A DNA stretch of 64,000 bases from Halomicrobium zhouii (GCF_900114435.1 NZ_FOZK01000004.1:1-64000); one strand, 5' to 3'. Counted from the first letter of the stretch, positions 34,102-43,861 are shown. Notes: generated by a model from the letters alone, not told the origin. Program-made: numbers and translations.

Positions 34102-35514
34102 ATGCAGTCAGCAAAAGCAAGGACGAGACGGACAGTAATTAGAGGCATAATTGGTAGTAGCATTGTAACAAGCGGAGTAGGAGCCCGACGATCTCGTGGG
34201 GAATCAAACACCAATGAGAATTTGTATATTATTCTCGCTGGAGGTACTGGACTTCGTGAGAAGCTGCGTGAGAAAGGATGCGAAATAATCCATGAACTCG
34301 CTAAAGGTTCAGTAGTCATCGCATCCGGACCAGCGGAGCGCGAGAATAAACTTCGGTCCCTCTCCGTAGTTAGTGACGTTATCCCAAACCGCGAATTCGT
34401 TGCTGATGATATACAGAAAAACGAAGAGGGCGGTAAACCAGATAGTGACCCACTATCCGAAAAACAGTGGGACAAACACCTGATGAACGTGTTTGACGCC
34501 CATGACATTGCAACTGGGGACGGAACATCAATTGCGATTATTGATACCGGCGTTGCTTACTCACACCCTGATCTCGAACACGCTGTTGATATCGAACGTA
34601 GCCGCGAAATTTGTCAAGGGCAGTTTACCTCTGGGCGAAAATTAATCAACGTTCGGAAAAATCCGATGGGGTGGTTACCAGCCACTAAGGAGTTAGAGTT
34701 ACCCGCCGCGTTCGACGTAGATGGGCACGGGTCACACGTTGCTGGGATCGTGGCCGCCTCACGAAACGGAGACGGTATCACCGGCGTTGCGCCTGATACA
34801 ACTGTCATACCCCTTCGAATAGGAGCTTATCAAAAAAATGACTACGGGTATTTAGAATTGCGGTTTACAGCGGTAGACCTCCTGTTGGCAATCGAGTACG
34901 CAGTCAAGATCGAGGCCGACGTTGCAAATCTCAGTCTAGTATTAGGACCGCTGAGTGCGGGGACAGAACGGCGACGGTACTTTGCTGCTGTGAGGCGACT
35001 TATACAACACGCTATCGAGCAGGGGACGGTAATAGTCGTTGCCGGGGGAAATCAAGGGGTTGATCTCGAAGAAAATCCCCTTCACGTCTTACCGAGCAGT
35101 AATCGTGGCGTCATCAGCGTCGCGTCAACCGGTCCGAACGACCGCCGGTATTATAATTCCAATTATGGCGGGGGAGTAATCGATGTCGCAGCGCCAGGTG
35201 GGGGATACGAAACACCTGATAAAACGTTCCGCTCAAGCGGTGTTGAGTGGCCATATCCGACAAATCAGATCCTTTCCACTGTCCCAGAGACAATCTATAG
35301 TCGGAAATATCAATTCCAACGAGGTACCTCAATGGCGGCACCGCAAGTCGCTGGACTAGTCTGTCTCATCCGTGAACTAGAACCAGAGTTTCACCCACGC
35401 CGCGTTAAGCAAGTAATCGAGCGTAGTGCAGTTGATTCGGCAGGATCTGACCCATCAGAACTAGGGGCTGGACGGATTGCTATACTAAATACAGTCAACC
35501 GCTTAGTCAAGTGA
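34102..35514 (+). CDS. Secreted subtilisin-like serine protease (S8)
   Basis: A 470-aa protein. The N-terminus TRRTVIRGIIG is a twin-arginine-type signal. A pro-domain (about residues 40-105) precedes the catalytic domain with Asp148 in AIIDTGV, His209 in GHGSHVAG, Asn317 in GGNQG and Ser410 in GTSMAAP, a complete triad plus oxyanion residue. It should be an extracellular protease of the halolysin type, but the C-terminal extension of halolysins is missing. Its codon use is much less GC-biased than the chromosome part, which suggests transfer. Confidence 0.9.
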   Translation: MQSAKARTRRTVIRGIIGSSIVTSGVGARRSRGESNTNENLYIILAGGTGLREKLREKGCEIIHELAKGSVVIASGPAERENKLRSLSVVSDVIPNREFVADDIQKNEEGGKPDSDPLSEKQWDKHLMNVFDAHDIATGDGTSIAIIDTGVAYSHPDLEHAVDIERSREICQGQFTSGRKLINVRKNPMGWLPATKELELPAAFDVDGHGSHVAGIVAASRNGDGITGVAPDTTVIPLRIGAYQKNDYGYLELRFTAVDLLLAIEYAVKIEADVANLSLVLGPLSAGTERRRYFAAVRRLIQHAIEQGTVIVVAGGNQGVDLEENPLHVLPSSNRGVISVASTGPNDRRYYNSNYGGGVIDVAAPGGGYETPDKTFRSSGVEWPYPTNQILSTVPETIYSRKYQFQRGTSMAAPQVAGLVCLIRELEPEFHPRRVKQVIERSAVDSAGSDPSELGAGRIAILNTVNRLVK

Positions 35515-35760
35515 TTAGTACAGAGAAACGGTGTAAATATCTTCTCGGTCGAAAGAGTAAAGCGGGAATATGTAACTGAAGGGACCGAGGTTTCTAGAAG
35601 AGCCATATCGTACCCGTGTTTCCCATCCCTATCGGTTTGCAATTATAGCCACTTCAAAGAGTGACGAGATAGAAAGGAGATATTTTTATCAATTTCATAT
35701 GTTGTATCTAAACATTTATTATCGGAAACTTTTTGGAGAGGCAAGAAACATGATGACTGC
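35515..35760. other. Spacer with no gene
   Basis: 246 bases between two secreted-protein genes. It is AT-rich toward the right (TATTTTTATCAATTTCATATG near 35680-35700). No frame is convincing. Confidence 0.4.
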
Positions 35761-37059
35761 ATGGATCTCCCCGAACGCGGCACCATACTCGTCTTCTTTG
35801 GAGTGGTACTGCTGATTTCCACCTTGTCGGTTAGTGCTACTATGGCTCCCTCAAGAGATGTTGATGACAAAGGAGCACGGACTACCCTTATTGGATCTCA
35901 AGGTGGGGGACCTGGATGGCATGGCCACGGGAGTGTTTACCGCCTTGATGGTGATAACGTTACATGGAAGGAAGGGAGTGCGGACAGTTATTTTGACGTG
36001 ACAAAGCTACCAAATGGTAGTATCATGGCCGGATTCATGCACTCTGGCTATGAGAAGGGATGTTCACCTTACGAGTCACCCTGCACAAAGACAGGTTTCC
36101 GTATTATTGATCCCGACGGACAGAACGGTCCAAAGGTGCTCTCCGAATCCTCGTTCCCTGTGCGAACTCAAAAGAATAGCGAAGTGCATGATGTCGAACG
36201 GCTTTCAACTGGTGAATATTTGATCACTGATATGGATCACGAGCGGGTGTATACACAACGTGATGGGGAGATTACTTGGCAATGGAACGCAAGTTCACTG
36301 TACGAAGCGCCACCAGAACCTACGAAGCGAGACTGGCTGCACATTAACGATGTTGACGCAATTAACGGGACCCATTATCTTGTCTCGGTGCGGAATGCCA
36401 ATCAAGTAATTATTATTGAACGTGGCAATGGCGTGGTTGAAATTATAAATCAGGATGACGACGGATCAGACTCTTCATGCCTCAAACGGAATCAATTGTA
36501 CGATCACGATGATGACGATGATGTTCGCTGCGGAGACCCAGCGATCCTAAATCACCAACATAACCCCCAATGGCTTGACTCAGGTGCAGTTCTTGTTGCA
36601 GACAGTGACAACGATCGTATCGTCGAATTGCATAAGAACAATAGTACGAATAGATGGGAACCCGTCTGGGTGCTCTCAAGCGCTGATGGCCTTGATCTTC
36701 ATTGGCCTCGAGATGCTGATCGACTTCCGAATGGAAATACGCTCATTACGGATACGCTTAACCAGCGAGTATTTGAGATAAACCAAAATGGTACCATGAT
36801 CTGGAGTACTTCAACTGAGCGGATCCCCTACGAGGCTGATAGACTCCCAGAGAACGAATTAGTCGGAGCTGATCGCTACGGTAGTGATGGGAGTAGACAG
36901 GAAAACACTGAGAATAACGTACCCTTGCTCTCAAGTGGAATCGTCTTGATCCGCGCAGTTATCCCCTCGATCCCATTTTGGTTTGGTGAGATTCAACTTG
37001 GCCTATTCCTCATATCCTTTTCATTTATCTCCGCTGGCACCATCAAAAAGTTGGGTTGA
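35761..37059 (+). CDS. Membrane-anchored arylsulfotransferase-like beta-propeller protein
   Basis: A 432-aa protein. Residues 8-28 are a hydrophobic signal or anchor and residues about 400-425 a C-terminal helix. Between them are beta-propeller repeats of the ASST family (LPNGSIMAG, LSTGEYLITDMDHERVY, INGTHYLVSVRNANQVIII, LDSGAVLVADSDNDRIVEL, LPNGNTLITDTLNQRVFEI). The HINDVDAING and HQHNPQWL segments match histidine-containing positions of the fold. The catalytic activity is unproven; such proteins are common on haloarchaeal cell surfaces. Confidence 0.75.
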   Translation: MDLPERGTILVFFGVVLLISTLSVSATMAPSRDVDDKGARTTLIGSQGGGPGWHGHGSVYRLDGDNVTWKEGSADSYFDVTKLPNGSIMAGFMHSGYEKGCSPYESPCTKTGFRIIDPDGQNGPKVLSESSFPVRTQKNSEVHDVERLSTGEYLITDMDHERVYTQRDGEITWQWNASSLYEAPPEPTKRDWLHINDVDAINGTHYLVSVRNANQVIIIERGNGVVEIINQDDDGSDSSCLKRNQLYDHDDDDDVRCGDPAILNHQHNPQWLDSGAVLVADSDNDRIVELHKNNSTNRWEPVWVLSSADGLDLHWPRDADRLPNGNTLITDTLNQRVFEINQNGTMIWSTSTERIPYEADRLPENELVGADRYGSDGSRQENTENNVPLLSSGIVLIRAVIPSIPFWFGEIQLGLFLISFSFISAGTIKKLG

Positions 37060-37233
37060 GATACCATTGATTGCTGGTCAAGCCGATCTTTGATTATAAT
37101 ATTTCTTATAATTAAGTACGCTCGCAACTATACCAACCGCACCTTAGAATTCTTATTAATCCATTTGAGCCTACAGGTAATTTTACCCTGTTTAACTTAA
37201 TTAATAATACTCTCGCCTAATAATCAAAATGCG

Positions 37234-38466
37234 ATGACACGAAAAGATGACATCAGAGAGAAAGTAGAAAATGGAGAACAGGGATACTCAGGACGACCTT
37301 TCAAAAATAAACTTAGCTGTACAGGCCGACGGGGATTTGTAAAAACATTGGCCTCACTAGGATTTTCGACTGCTGCCATTAACAATCTCACTAAAGAAAG
37401 CCTGGCGCAACAGACAGAGGATCCCGAATCGACCGCGGCTCTAGTTGACTCGTATATACATACGAATCACGAACAAGTCGTGAATAATGAGGCCCCACCA
37501 CAAAGGGAAGCCCAGTATTTTACGATGCCACGAGATCGGTGGGCGCAAATTCAGGCCGTTCACGACGTACAGAAAAAATTGACCGAAGAATTTGATAGTG
37601 ACCTAATTACTGCAGCAGTAGAATGGGAATCTCGCAGGAACGGAAAATCTCCGGTCGTCACACTTGAACGCAAAGAAATTAAAAGAACCAACGGCGAAAT
37701 TGTATCTCCTGATGTTAGTGCTGATGAGGTCCGGTCAAGAGTGCCTAATAAAGCAGAGGGGAAGGCTGGGCAAGGCAAATTCCAAAAGTCGGTAGATAAT
37801 ATCTCAATTCGAGTCGAAGAGAATCAAATGACTGAACAGAGTCACTATGAGTACAACTATACTCCTGTCCCAGGAGGCGCCGCTACAGAAACCCACGGGA
37901 TAATAACTACTCCGGCGTATTCGTATAGTGACAATGCGTATGGGTGGGTTACTGTAGGCCACAACGTTGGTTTTGATACGGGAGTTAATGTCTATCAACT
38001 TGGGGACAATTACATAGGATCTACTACGAGATTACTCGGCGATCCCGACGATGATGCAGCTAAAGATGGGGCATTCATTGCGAGAGATAGCCAAAGCGAA
38101 AAATACGCTGGTTACAAAATCGCAGCTGACTCTCCAGATACGTTCGATTATAATGATGTATATGGGTCAGTGGCTGAAGATCGCCTTAAAGAACTTAACA
38201 GTAATAACACTCTAGCTCTTGGCCAAGGAATAGCTACTGGAAGGCATACTGGAGAGGTCGAAAAGTTAGTTAATGGGACCAATGCTGGGACTAATAGCGT
38301 TGTCCAGCTTGGCTGGGATACTGATGGTGGTGATTCAGGGGGCCCCTACTTCATTAACGATAACGGATTGGTGAAAATTATAGGCATCCACGCCTGGGGT
38401 TGGGGTCAAAGTGGCAGAGGTAATGCAATGTATTACGCCGAAAACAAAATGAATATCTCTGTTTAA
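37234..38466 (+). CDS. Secreted chymotrypsin-fold (S1-like) serine protease
   Basis: A 410-aa protein. TGRRGFVKTLASLGF near residue 31 is a twin-arginine motif placed after an unusually long N-region. A helical pro-region follows, then a trypsin-like domain: YGWVTVGHNV (His), DDDAAKDGAFI (Asp) and WDTDGGDSGGPYF (Ser). This resembles alpha-lytic or streptogrisin-like proteases with a pro-domain. It is probably secreted folded through Tat. Composition is AT-rich as for its neighbours. Confidence 0.8.
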   Translation: MTRKDDIREKVENGEQGYSGRPFKNKLSCTGRRGFVKTLASLGFSTAAINNLTKESLAQQTEDPESTAALVDSYIHTNHEQVVNNEAPPQREAQYFTMPRDRWAQIQAVHDVQKKLTEEFDSDLITAAVEWESRRNGKSPVVTLERKEIKRTNGEIVSPDVSADEVRSRVPNKAEGKAGQGKFQKSVDNISIRVEENQMTEQSHYEYNYTPVPGGAATETHGIITTPAYSYSDNAYGWVTVGHNVGFDTGVNVYQLGDNYIGSTTRLLGDPDDDAAKDGAFIARDSQSEKYAGYKIAADSPDTFDYNDVYGSVAEDRLKELNSNNTLALGQGIATGRHTGEVEKLVNGTNAGTNSVVQLGWDTDGGDSGGPYFINDNGLVKIIGIHAWGWGQSGRGNAMYYAENKMNISV

Positions 38467-38648
38467 TTTAATATAATTTTCAAGGTGTATCGTTAGGAAC
38501 TTTGTGTGATTTTTCCTCTTCAGGGCTTCTTGGCCATTTAGCCATTGCTAATAATAAAAATTGCTACGGCAACTCAATAGAGGACGAACCATCGTATGAG
38601 CTGAGTGGGACACAGAAAGTATATGCCATAGTGACAACGACCCGACGT

Positions 38649-39323
38649 ATGGAATTAACACGCCGCTCGGTCCTCCACTTTTCGAGTATAGCGCTTAGTT
38701 TGGGAGCTTCCGGTTGCACTGCTATTTCGCCACGAGAATCGAATGGGGCGACTGCCACACAGGCAAAATCACCGACATCGGTTGACACTAACTCTTCGAC
38801 GGATTCACAGACCCAAACCCCATCGCTCAGGTTCACTGCCAAAGTTACTCGCCAGGCGTCTTCAGAATCGCCGGGACGTGTTACTGCGAGTCTCACTAAC
38901 GCAGGGTCAACACCCACGAGTATTGGGTTCGGGCCTGCGCTTCTGTTTACAGACAACACATCAGACGATGATCTTGACTGGGCAAACGATCTTGTCCCCG
39001 TGGCCGATACGTATACAGGACCAAACGAGACACCGTCGAAGCCAACGAGTGGGTGTTGGAGGTACCCAGAGGACGCCCACGTCGGGATCAAGAGTAGCAT
39101 TGACTTCCGGGAACTCCTCCCAGAACAGTCGATCACCGAAGAGTACAGCATCTACACACGGGGTAACTCACTCCCCTGTCTCCCGCAGGGAACCTATCGT
39201 TTCCAAGATAAGGGATACGTCCAAGACCGTTCGCAAGAGCTAATTCTCACGCTGATACTGACTATTGATGAGAACCAGCGGATGTCGGCCTCGACAGATG
39301 CACCCGCTGTTGTGTCAAATTGA
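38649..39323 (+). CDS. Tat-exported lipoprotein of unknown function
   Basis: A 224-aa protein from ATG 38649, 24 codons of which are a signal: TRRSVLHFSSIALSLGASGCT carries the twin-arginine motif and a lipobox Cys. A Thr/Ser-rich spacer follows, then a beta-rich domain (LRFTAKVTRQASSESPGRVTASLTNAG) with two more Cys. It probably sits lipid-anchored on the cell surface. It is the fourth exported protein in a row. Confidence 0.75.
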   Translation: MELTRRSVLHFSSIALSLGASGCTAISPRESNGATATQAKSPTSVDTNSSTDSQTQTPSLRFTAKVTRQASSESPGRVTASLTNAGSTPTSIGFGPALLFTDNTSDDDLDWANDLVPVADTYTGPNETPSKPTSGCWRYPEDAHVGIKSSIDFRELLPEQSITEEYSIYTRGNSLPCLPQGTYRFQDKGYVQDRSQELILTLILTIDENQRMSASTDAPAVVSN

Positions 39324-39568
39324 CAGATGCCGATGGTCAAGGTGACTGTCACCGATTAACATCTGGGCCTCACTGATCGCGACCGACGGGCATTCTCGTT
39401 ACCACGATGATGTCCCATCTGACTCTATACACCTTCTCGCTAGTGCCGAACAGAACTCCTGACCGAGACTATCGAACTGGTTCGCTGTTCATGAACAGGC
39501 AACCAGTTCAATGCGTGCAAATGATTGGAATCGTAGTACACCAAGCCAGGCACGATGCAGTCTCGAGG
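39324..39568. other. Spacer with no gene
   Basis: 245 bases between the lipoprotein gene and hicA (convergent). Nothing recognisable is seen. Confidence 0.35.
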
Positions 39569-39823
39569 CTAGCGATTCCGGTCGACCCACCGGCAGAACT
39601 CCTGAAAATCCTGTGCACCGGCGTCGTCGGCGATATCGTGTAATGTCCCAATTGAGACGCTATCGTGATATGGGACAGAGACAGTCCGCTTTTCGATATC
39701 TGGTCCTCGGGGATGTTCCCATTTCAGAATATAGTGATCACCGGTGATGCGGTCCACCCAGAAGTTCCCCTTGTTGACCAGAACGGTGACGAGCTCTTTC
39801 CCGGAGAAATCCCGCGTGACCAT
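39569..39823 (-). CDS. hicA: HicA-type mRNA interferase toxin
   Basis: An 84-aa protein with the HicA double-stranded-RNA-binding-like fold: FSGKELVTVLVNKGNFWVDRITGDHYILKWEHP contains the catalytic His, and TVSVPYHDSVSIGTLHDIADDAG is the conserved second half. It should cleave mRNA on ribosomes when released. It lies 14 bases downstream of hicB on the same strand. The final tail QDFQEFCRWVDRNR is normal for haloarchaeal HicA. Confidence 0.85.
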   Translation of the reverse strand: MVTRDFSGKELVTVLVNKGNFWVDRITGDHYILKWEHPRGPDIEKRTVSVPYHDSVSIGTLHDIADDAGAQDFQEFCRWVDRNR

Positions 39824-39837
39824 AGAAATCTAATCGC

Positions 39838-40083
39838 CTACTTGAGGACGTCAGGTAGTTCCCCACCCGACGTATTCTCGTCTGGATCGATACCGAGGTC
39901 ACGAAGTTCTTTGTCGGTGGGCGGCCGACCGCCATCGCCTTCAACCGCTGCCACGACGTCATCGAGAGCATCGAGGGCTTCATCTCGCGTTGCTCCCTGG
40001 ACTGAAACTTCGGCGGATTCGTCCCGTGCCGTCCACTGACCGTCCGGATTTTCGGTCAAGTGTATTTCACGCCCAGTACTCAT
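39838..40083 (-). CDS. hicB: HicB-type antitoxin
   Basis: An 81-aa protein with the partial RNase-H-like HicB fold: IHLTENPDGQWTARDESAEVSVQGATRDEALDALDDVVAAVEG. It should neutralise the HicA encoded 14 bases downstream. Antitoxin-first order is usual in archaea. AT-rich TTTTAAGCAATAA about 25 bases upstream of the ATG is a likely promoter. Confidence 0.82.
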   Translation of the reverse strand: MSTGREIHLTENPDGQWTARDESAEVSVQGATRDEALDALDDVVAAVEGDGGRPPTDKELRDLGIDPDENTSGGELPDVLK

Positions 40084-40169
40084 ATGAACAGATATTCGTG
40101 GTTATTGCTTAAAAGCATGTTGTCAGTCTCTCCTGCTCAGGTAGGATGAAAAAGCTGGGACAAGATTGT

Positions 40170-40717
40170 TTAGGTATAATCGTCGAGCTCTTGAAGATCT
40201 CGCCAGTGGCCACGAAGCGCGACGGCTGAGACGTTTGCTGCGTCAGCGATGGCCCGCTGAGTGAAGCGTGGGTGGTCATCGCGTCGGCCGACTGTATAGA
40301 GACACCCAGCAGCGATTGCCGAGGGCTTGCCCTGGATAGTACCTGACCCGTGAACCTCGGTGGCCAGTTGTTCGGCTTCGAGGCGCATGCTGGCAGGGAC
40401 TTGCTCCTCGAGAGCAGCCGTGATCTCGGGAACGAAGTCTGCCGGCTCCTGTATCGGAACTGGCAACGAGAGTTTTCGCTTGAGGACGCCGGTCATGTTC
40501 CACAAATCTTCGACCGAACAGCGGGCCGGCTCGACGATAGTTTCTGCCTGCCGCGGACAGTCGTTCATCCGGCAGATGATGAAGATAGCTGCCGCTGCGC
40601 CGGCTTCGATAGAACGACCGACCAGGAGGTCGTCGGATTGGGCAGTCTCGAAGAGGGAACACGCCTGCTCGACGAGACCATCGTCGAGTTCGAGATGGTC
40701 AGCAATACGTTTGATCT
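40170..40717 (-). pseudogene. tfb gene, C-terminal half (interrupted)
   Basis: The open frame encodes IKRIADHLELDDGLVEQACSLF and the two cyclin repeats of a TFIIB-like factor (LLVGRSIEAGAAAAIFIICRM, then FTQRAIADAANVSAVALRGHWRDLQ). The first half lies 5 kb away at 45746-46126 on the same strand. Joining the two and keeping one target-site copy gives 921 bases, a 306-aa TFB in one frame, with the junction reading SEIKRIADHL. The gene was therefore split by the element at 40718-45745. Confidence 0.88.
40710..40717. repeat. Target-site duplication, left copy
   Basis: TTTGATCT next to the left end of the composite element; the right copy TTCGATCT lies at 45746-45753, seven of eight bases identical. 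Confidence 0.7.
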
Positions 40718-41667
40718 GGCTCTGTTGAAATCCTCAGGGAGTTACAAGTTCGTCTGGTGGCCTGACTGGATGCAAGCCCTCCCAAAATCACGGCTACTCC
40801 AGTTCGTTGAGCAGGCATTACACTTGGCACGCCGAGATGTCGCTCGCTGCTCATCGAAGTTCTCGAAACGCCGGTACACACTTCACCAGCACATCGTTCT
40901 CCTCTGTCTCAAGGTACGAAAGAATACGACGTACCGCGAGCTGCTTGACGAGCTTATCGAGATGCCCCGGATTTGGAATGCCATCGACCTTGAGGTACTA
41001 CCGTCTCCTTCGACCTTATGTAAGGCGTTCAATCGACTCGATATGGCGGTTTGGCGCGTCCTGCTCAACCTCTCGGTCACACTTCTCCCGACTAACGGTG
41101 TCGTCGGGATCGACGCTTCCGGGTTCGACCGCAGTCACGCTTCAAAACACTACACGAAGCTGACGAAGCTGACGACGCTGACGATTCAACAGTTGAAAGT
41201 CACACTGCTCGTAGACACGAAAGCGAATGCGATCATTGATCTCCACGTAACGGCGACCAGAAAACACGACTCGCCGATCGCGCCGTCACTCATCAAGCGG
41301 AACACCGCTGAAGTGGCGATTCTCCTCGGAGACAAAGGATATAACGACCAGAAGATTCGGGCGTTATCCCGTGAGGATAATCTTCGTCCGCTTATCAAAC
41401 ACCGAGAGTTCTCGGCACTTCACAAGGCGTGGAATGCTCGGCTGGACGCTGACCTCTACGGCCAACGGAGTCAGAACGAGACGGTGAACTCTCATCTCAA
41501 GCGAAAATATGGTGCGTTCGTGCGCTCACGACACTGGTGGAAGCAGTTCCGTGAACTCGTTATCGGCTGTCTTACTCACAACATCGACAGGGCACTCTGA
41601 ACAGTGGAGATAGATGAACGATAGAGCGAATCAAGTTGTAACATCCCTGATTTCCGTCAGAAAAGCC
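40718..41667 (+). mobile_element. IS5-family insertion sequence, complete copy
   Basis: About 950 bp. The left end GGCTCTGTTGAAATCCTCAG and the imperfect right end (TTGTAACATCCCTGA...CAGAAAAGCC at 41635-41667) form terminal inverted repeats. It carries one transposase gene. Confidence 0.75.
40770..41600 (+). CDS. IS5-family DDE transposase
   Basis: A 276-aa transposase read from ATG 40770, a start conserved in the second copy (MKSLPKSQ at 45693). An N-terminal helical domain (LHQHIVLLCLKVRKNTTYRELLDEL) precedes the DDE core: VVGIDASGFDRSH (first Asp), AILLGDKGYNDQKIRAL (second Asp) and QRSQNETVNSHLKRKYG (Glu). All catalytic residues are present, so it may be active. It is the only intact transposase in the window. 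Confidence 0.9.
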   Translation: MQALPKSRLLQFVEQALHLARRDVARCSSKFSKRRYTLHQHIVLLCLKVRKNTTYRELLDELIEMPRIWNAIDLEVLPSPSTLCKAFNRLDMAVWRVLLNLSVTLLPTNGVVGIDASGFDRSHASKHYTKLTKLTTLTIQQLKVTLLVDTKANAIIDLHVTATRKHDSPIAPSLIKRNTAEVAILLGDKGYNDQKIRALSREDNLRPLIKHREFSALHKAWNARLDADLYGQRSQNETVNSHLKRKYGAFVRSRHWWKQFRELVIGCLTHNIDRAL

Positions 41668-41752
41668 ATGACCGATACAGAGGGTGGATACAGAAGGTCG
41701 AAGGGTCCGTTTCATCTATTCGTCTCTGTATCACCTGGTAGGTAAAACGTGC

Positions 41753-42511
41753 TTATTGGTCGATGAGTTGTTTTTGCTCTTCGAGCGTTTCCTCGTGGTC
41801 TTTAACAGCATCCTCTCGAGCCTCTGCATCACCACTGAGCCGGTCTGATAATTCTTTGAGGCGGTCTTGTTCCCCATAGAGGACAAGCGTGTCGTCCGGT
41901 TTCGTCTCCGTATCTGGTTGTGGCGCACCAATATATGAATCATCTCGACGGATGCCGAGTATCAACACCCCTTCGCGTGGTAAATCCAGCTCAGAAATCG
42001 ACTCCCCTGCCAGCCAATCACCCGCGCTGATTTCCACCTCCGCCACACGATACTCGCGTTGCAATCCGAGTAACTGGGCATAATCCGAGATCTCCAACTC
42101 TGTAGTCTCACTTAGCGTCCACTCGATGAGTGGCGTAACGAGGCGGTTGAACCATCGACTCCGTGCGAACAGAATAATTACACCGGCACCACCGAGAATA
42201 TACAGTAAGTTCAACAGGTCGTCGCCACCAGTACGCGTGAACGAAAGGATAAGCGATGAGATCGCACCAAGGAGTCCGATACTGCCGAGGCGGATGAGCG
42301 CCTTCACCGTTTTGCGACGGCCTACCGTGGTGACAGCCTGTTCAGCCTCTTCGGTCGTATATCCGGCTCCAGAGAACGCAGACGTGGCTTGGAAGGAGGC
42401 CACATCTGGTGAAAGGCCCGTCATTTCCAGCGCAATCGAGCCGATACGCACAATCAACAACGACAGCGCGAAGATGATCAGTAGTGACAGTATTGAGTAT
42501 GTGGCAACCAT
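41753..42511 (-). CDS. Membrane protein with C-terminal TrkA-C (RCK_C) domain
   Basis: A 252-aa protein. Residues 1-125 contain three or four transmembrane helices (ILSLLIIFALSLLIVRIGSIALEM, LIRLGSIGLLGAISSLILSF, LLNLLYILGGAGVIILFA). Residues about 150-225 (YRVAEVEISAGDWLAGESISELDLPREGVLILGIRRDDSYIGAP, then DTLVLYGEQDRLKEL) match the TrkA-C domain that binds regulatory ligands in K+ channels and transporters. A potassium or ion-transport regulatory role is likely. It is cargo of the composite element. Confidence 0.78.
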   Translation of the reverse strand: MVATYSILSLLIIFALSLLIVRIGSIALEMTGLSPDVASFQATSAFSGAGYTTEEAEQAVTTVGRRKTVKALIRLGSIGLLGAISSLILSFTRTGGDDLLNLLYILGGAGVIILFARSRWFNRLVTPLIEWTLSETTELEISDYAQLLGLQREYRVAEVEISAGDWLAGESISELDLPREGVLILGIRRDDSYIGAPQPDTETKPDDTLVLYGEQDRLKELSDRLSGDAEAREDAVKDHEETLEEQKQLIDQ

Positions 42512-42821
42512 ACCAAGAGATAGGTTACCCCATTAGTAAGTAGTAACCACCGATGGGAACAGTTCACGCTCTGTATCTGCCAATTCCCACACTTCGAAAC
42601 TGAGTGACGCCGATTCGCGATTCACGCTGTATATGCAGCACAGCCACCGAAACATCACCGACCGTTGTCAGAAGTGACGCGCGAAATGCAGAGGATGAGT
42701 TCAGGACATTAATTGCCTGATTTAGTGATCTCTGGCTGAATTGGGCGATACGTTCGCATCCAGCTTCACTAACCCCTCCAGCTGTGTGACACCCGGTTCG
42801 GCATCGCGTGATGGAGAATCC
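42512..42821. other. Spacer with repeat R2
   Basis: 310 bases between two minus-strand genes. Apart from the repeat at 42625-42674 no structure or gene is seen. Confidence 0.4.
42625..42674 (+). repeat. Dispersed IS-end-related repeat, copy R2
   Basis: GCTGTATATGCAGCACAGCCACCGAAACATC, a close relative of R1 and R3 in its first 35 bases; the right end is degenerate (GTTGTCAGAAG). Confidence 0.55.
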
Positions 42822-43100
42822 TTAGCGATTTAGGATCGCGATCTCGCCGTCGCTTTGGATCCGAATCTCGTAGTCGTGATACTCGAAGTGCACGTAACCT
42901 GATGTCTGTGGTGCGTCATCCTTCGGGAAGCGAAACAAGGCATCCAACGCGTCGGGGTCAATCGCAGAATACAGCGGCGGGGACAGCTCAACGGGATCAA
43001 CACCTTCCAGGTCGGCGATCAGGTCGATGACCATAGCGCTCGGGTTCTCGGCATCGTCTATTGTGATGGACGACTGCACTTGGTTCTCCGTTTGCATCAT
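42822..43100 (-). CDS. HalOD1 output domain protein, element-borne
   Basis: A 92-aa protein read from ATG 43098-43100. It has the HalOD1 pattern (AMVIDLIADLEGVDPVELSPPLYSAIDPDALDALFRF, then GYVHFEYHDYEIRIQSDGEIAI). It resembles the gene at 8276-8623 in domain but not closely in sequence. It follows the Bat-type regulator by 89 bases on the same strand, so a two-gene regulatory unit is likely. Confidence 0.8.
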   Translation of the reverse strand: MMQTENQVQSSITIDDAENPSAMVIDLIADLEGVDPVELSPPLYSAIDPDALDALFRFPKDDAPQTSGYVHFEYHDYEIRIQSDGEIAILNR

Positions 43101-43189
43101 TACATCGGTTCTTCTTGATACCCTCAGTTGTGTCGTCGAATAATCCACCCATTTTAATGGGTGCGCGAAATCAGGCCGCATCGCGAATC

Positions 43190-43861
43190 TCATCCGGATG
43201 CGTCGTCAAACAGCGTCGCGAAGATCTTTGCGTTAATTCGGCGCAGATGGGTCGATAACGTCGATGGAGCAATTCCGAGTTCGGCGGCAACGTCCTCCGC
43301 ACTGACACCGCCTTTGTCGTAGTAGTCTAGCTGGGCCACGACCCGGGCGACCTCCAGTTGACGCTCGGTCAGTGCTGCTTTGATGGCGACGCGCTCTTCT
43401 ATCTGCTGGGCCCCGGAACTTAGGAGCGTCTCCAGTTCGAACTGAATGTCCTCGGCGCGACAATGGTCCCAAAATGAACTGAGGTGGTCTCGCTCAGCCG
43501 TCTCCAACCGAAAGTGCCAGTCGCGGCCGGCACTTTCGATACTGATCACGTGGATCCTGAAGTCGGAGAGCGTCGGGGTGACGAATTTCGTCGTCGGACC
43601 GTGCTGGACACGGTACAACCGCGTGTCGCCGAAGTCCATCGTTTGGGTCCACTCACTAATCGTGTCGTCGTGCTCGAGTGCTGATTTGAAGGTCCGGAAG
43701 TCGACATCTCTTACCCGATAGAGGACGGCCGGCAAGTCTGCGGTTGTCGCTGGGCGAATTGACACCTCCGTGATCGATGCGGTCGGGATTGCTTTGAGTG
43801 TCGGCCCGAGGGGTAAATCGGGGTGGGTTAGCACGACATCGACAATGAAACTCCCCGGCAC
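43190..43861 (-). CDS. Bat-type HTH_10 regulator, element-borne
   Basis: A 223-aa regulator. The N-terminal half is a haloarchaeal sensor-like domain (VLYRVRDVDFRTFKSALEHDDTISEWTQ); residues about 155-215 (LTERQLEVARVVAQLDYYDKGGVSAEDVAAELGIAPSTLSTHLRRINAKIF) are the HTH_10 domain. It is not a close paralogue of the two chromosomal Bat-like genes. It may regulate the divergent FNT gene or the HalOD1 gene next to it (inference). Confidence 0.85.
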   Translation of the reverse strand: MPGSFIVDVVLTHPDLPLGPTLKAIPTASITEVSIRPATTADLPAVLYRVRDVDFRTFKSALEHDDTISEWTQTMDFGDTRLYRVQHGPTTKFVTPTLSDFRIHVISIESAGRDWHFRLETAERDHLSSFWDHCRAEDIQFELETLLSSGAQQIEERVAIKAALTERQLEVARVVAQLDYYDKGGVSAEDVAAELGIAPSTLSTHLRRINAKIFATLFDDASG

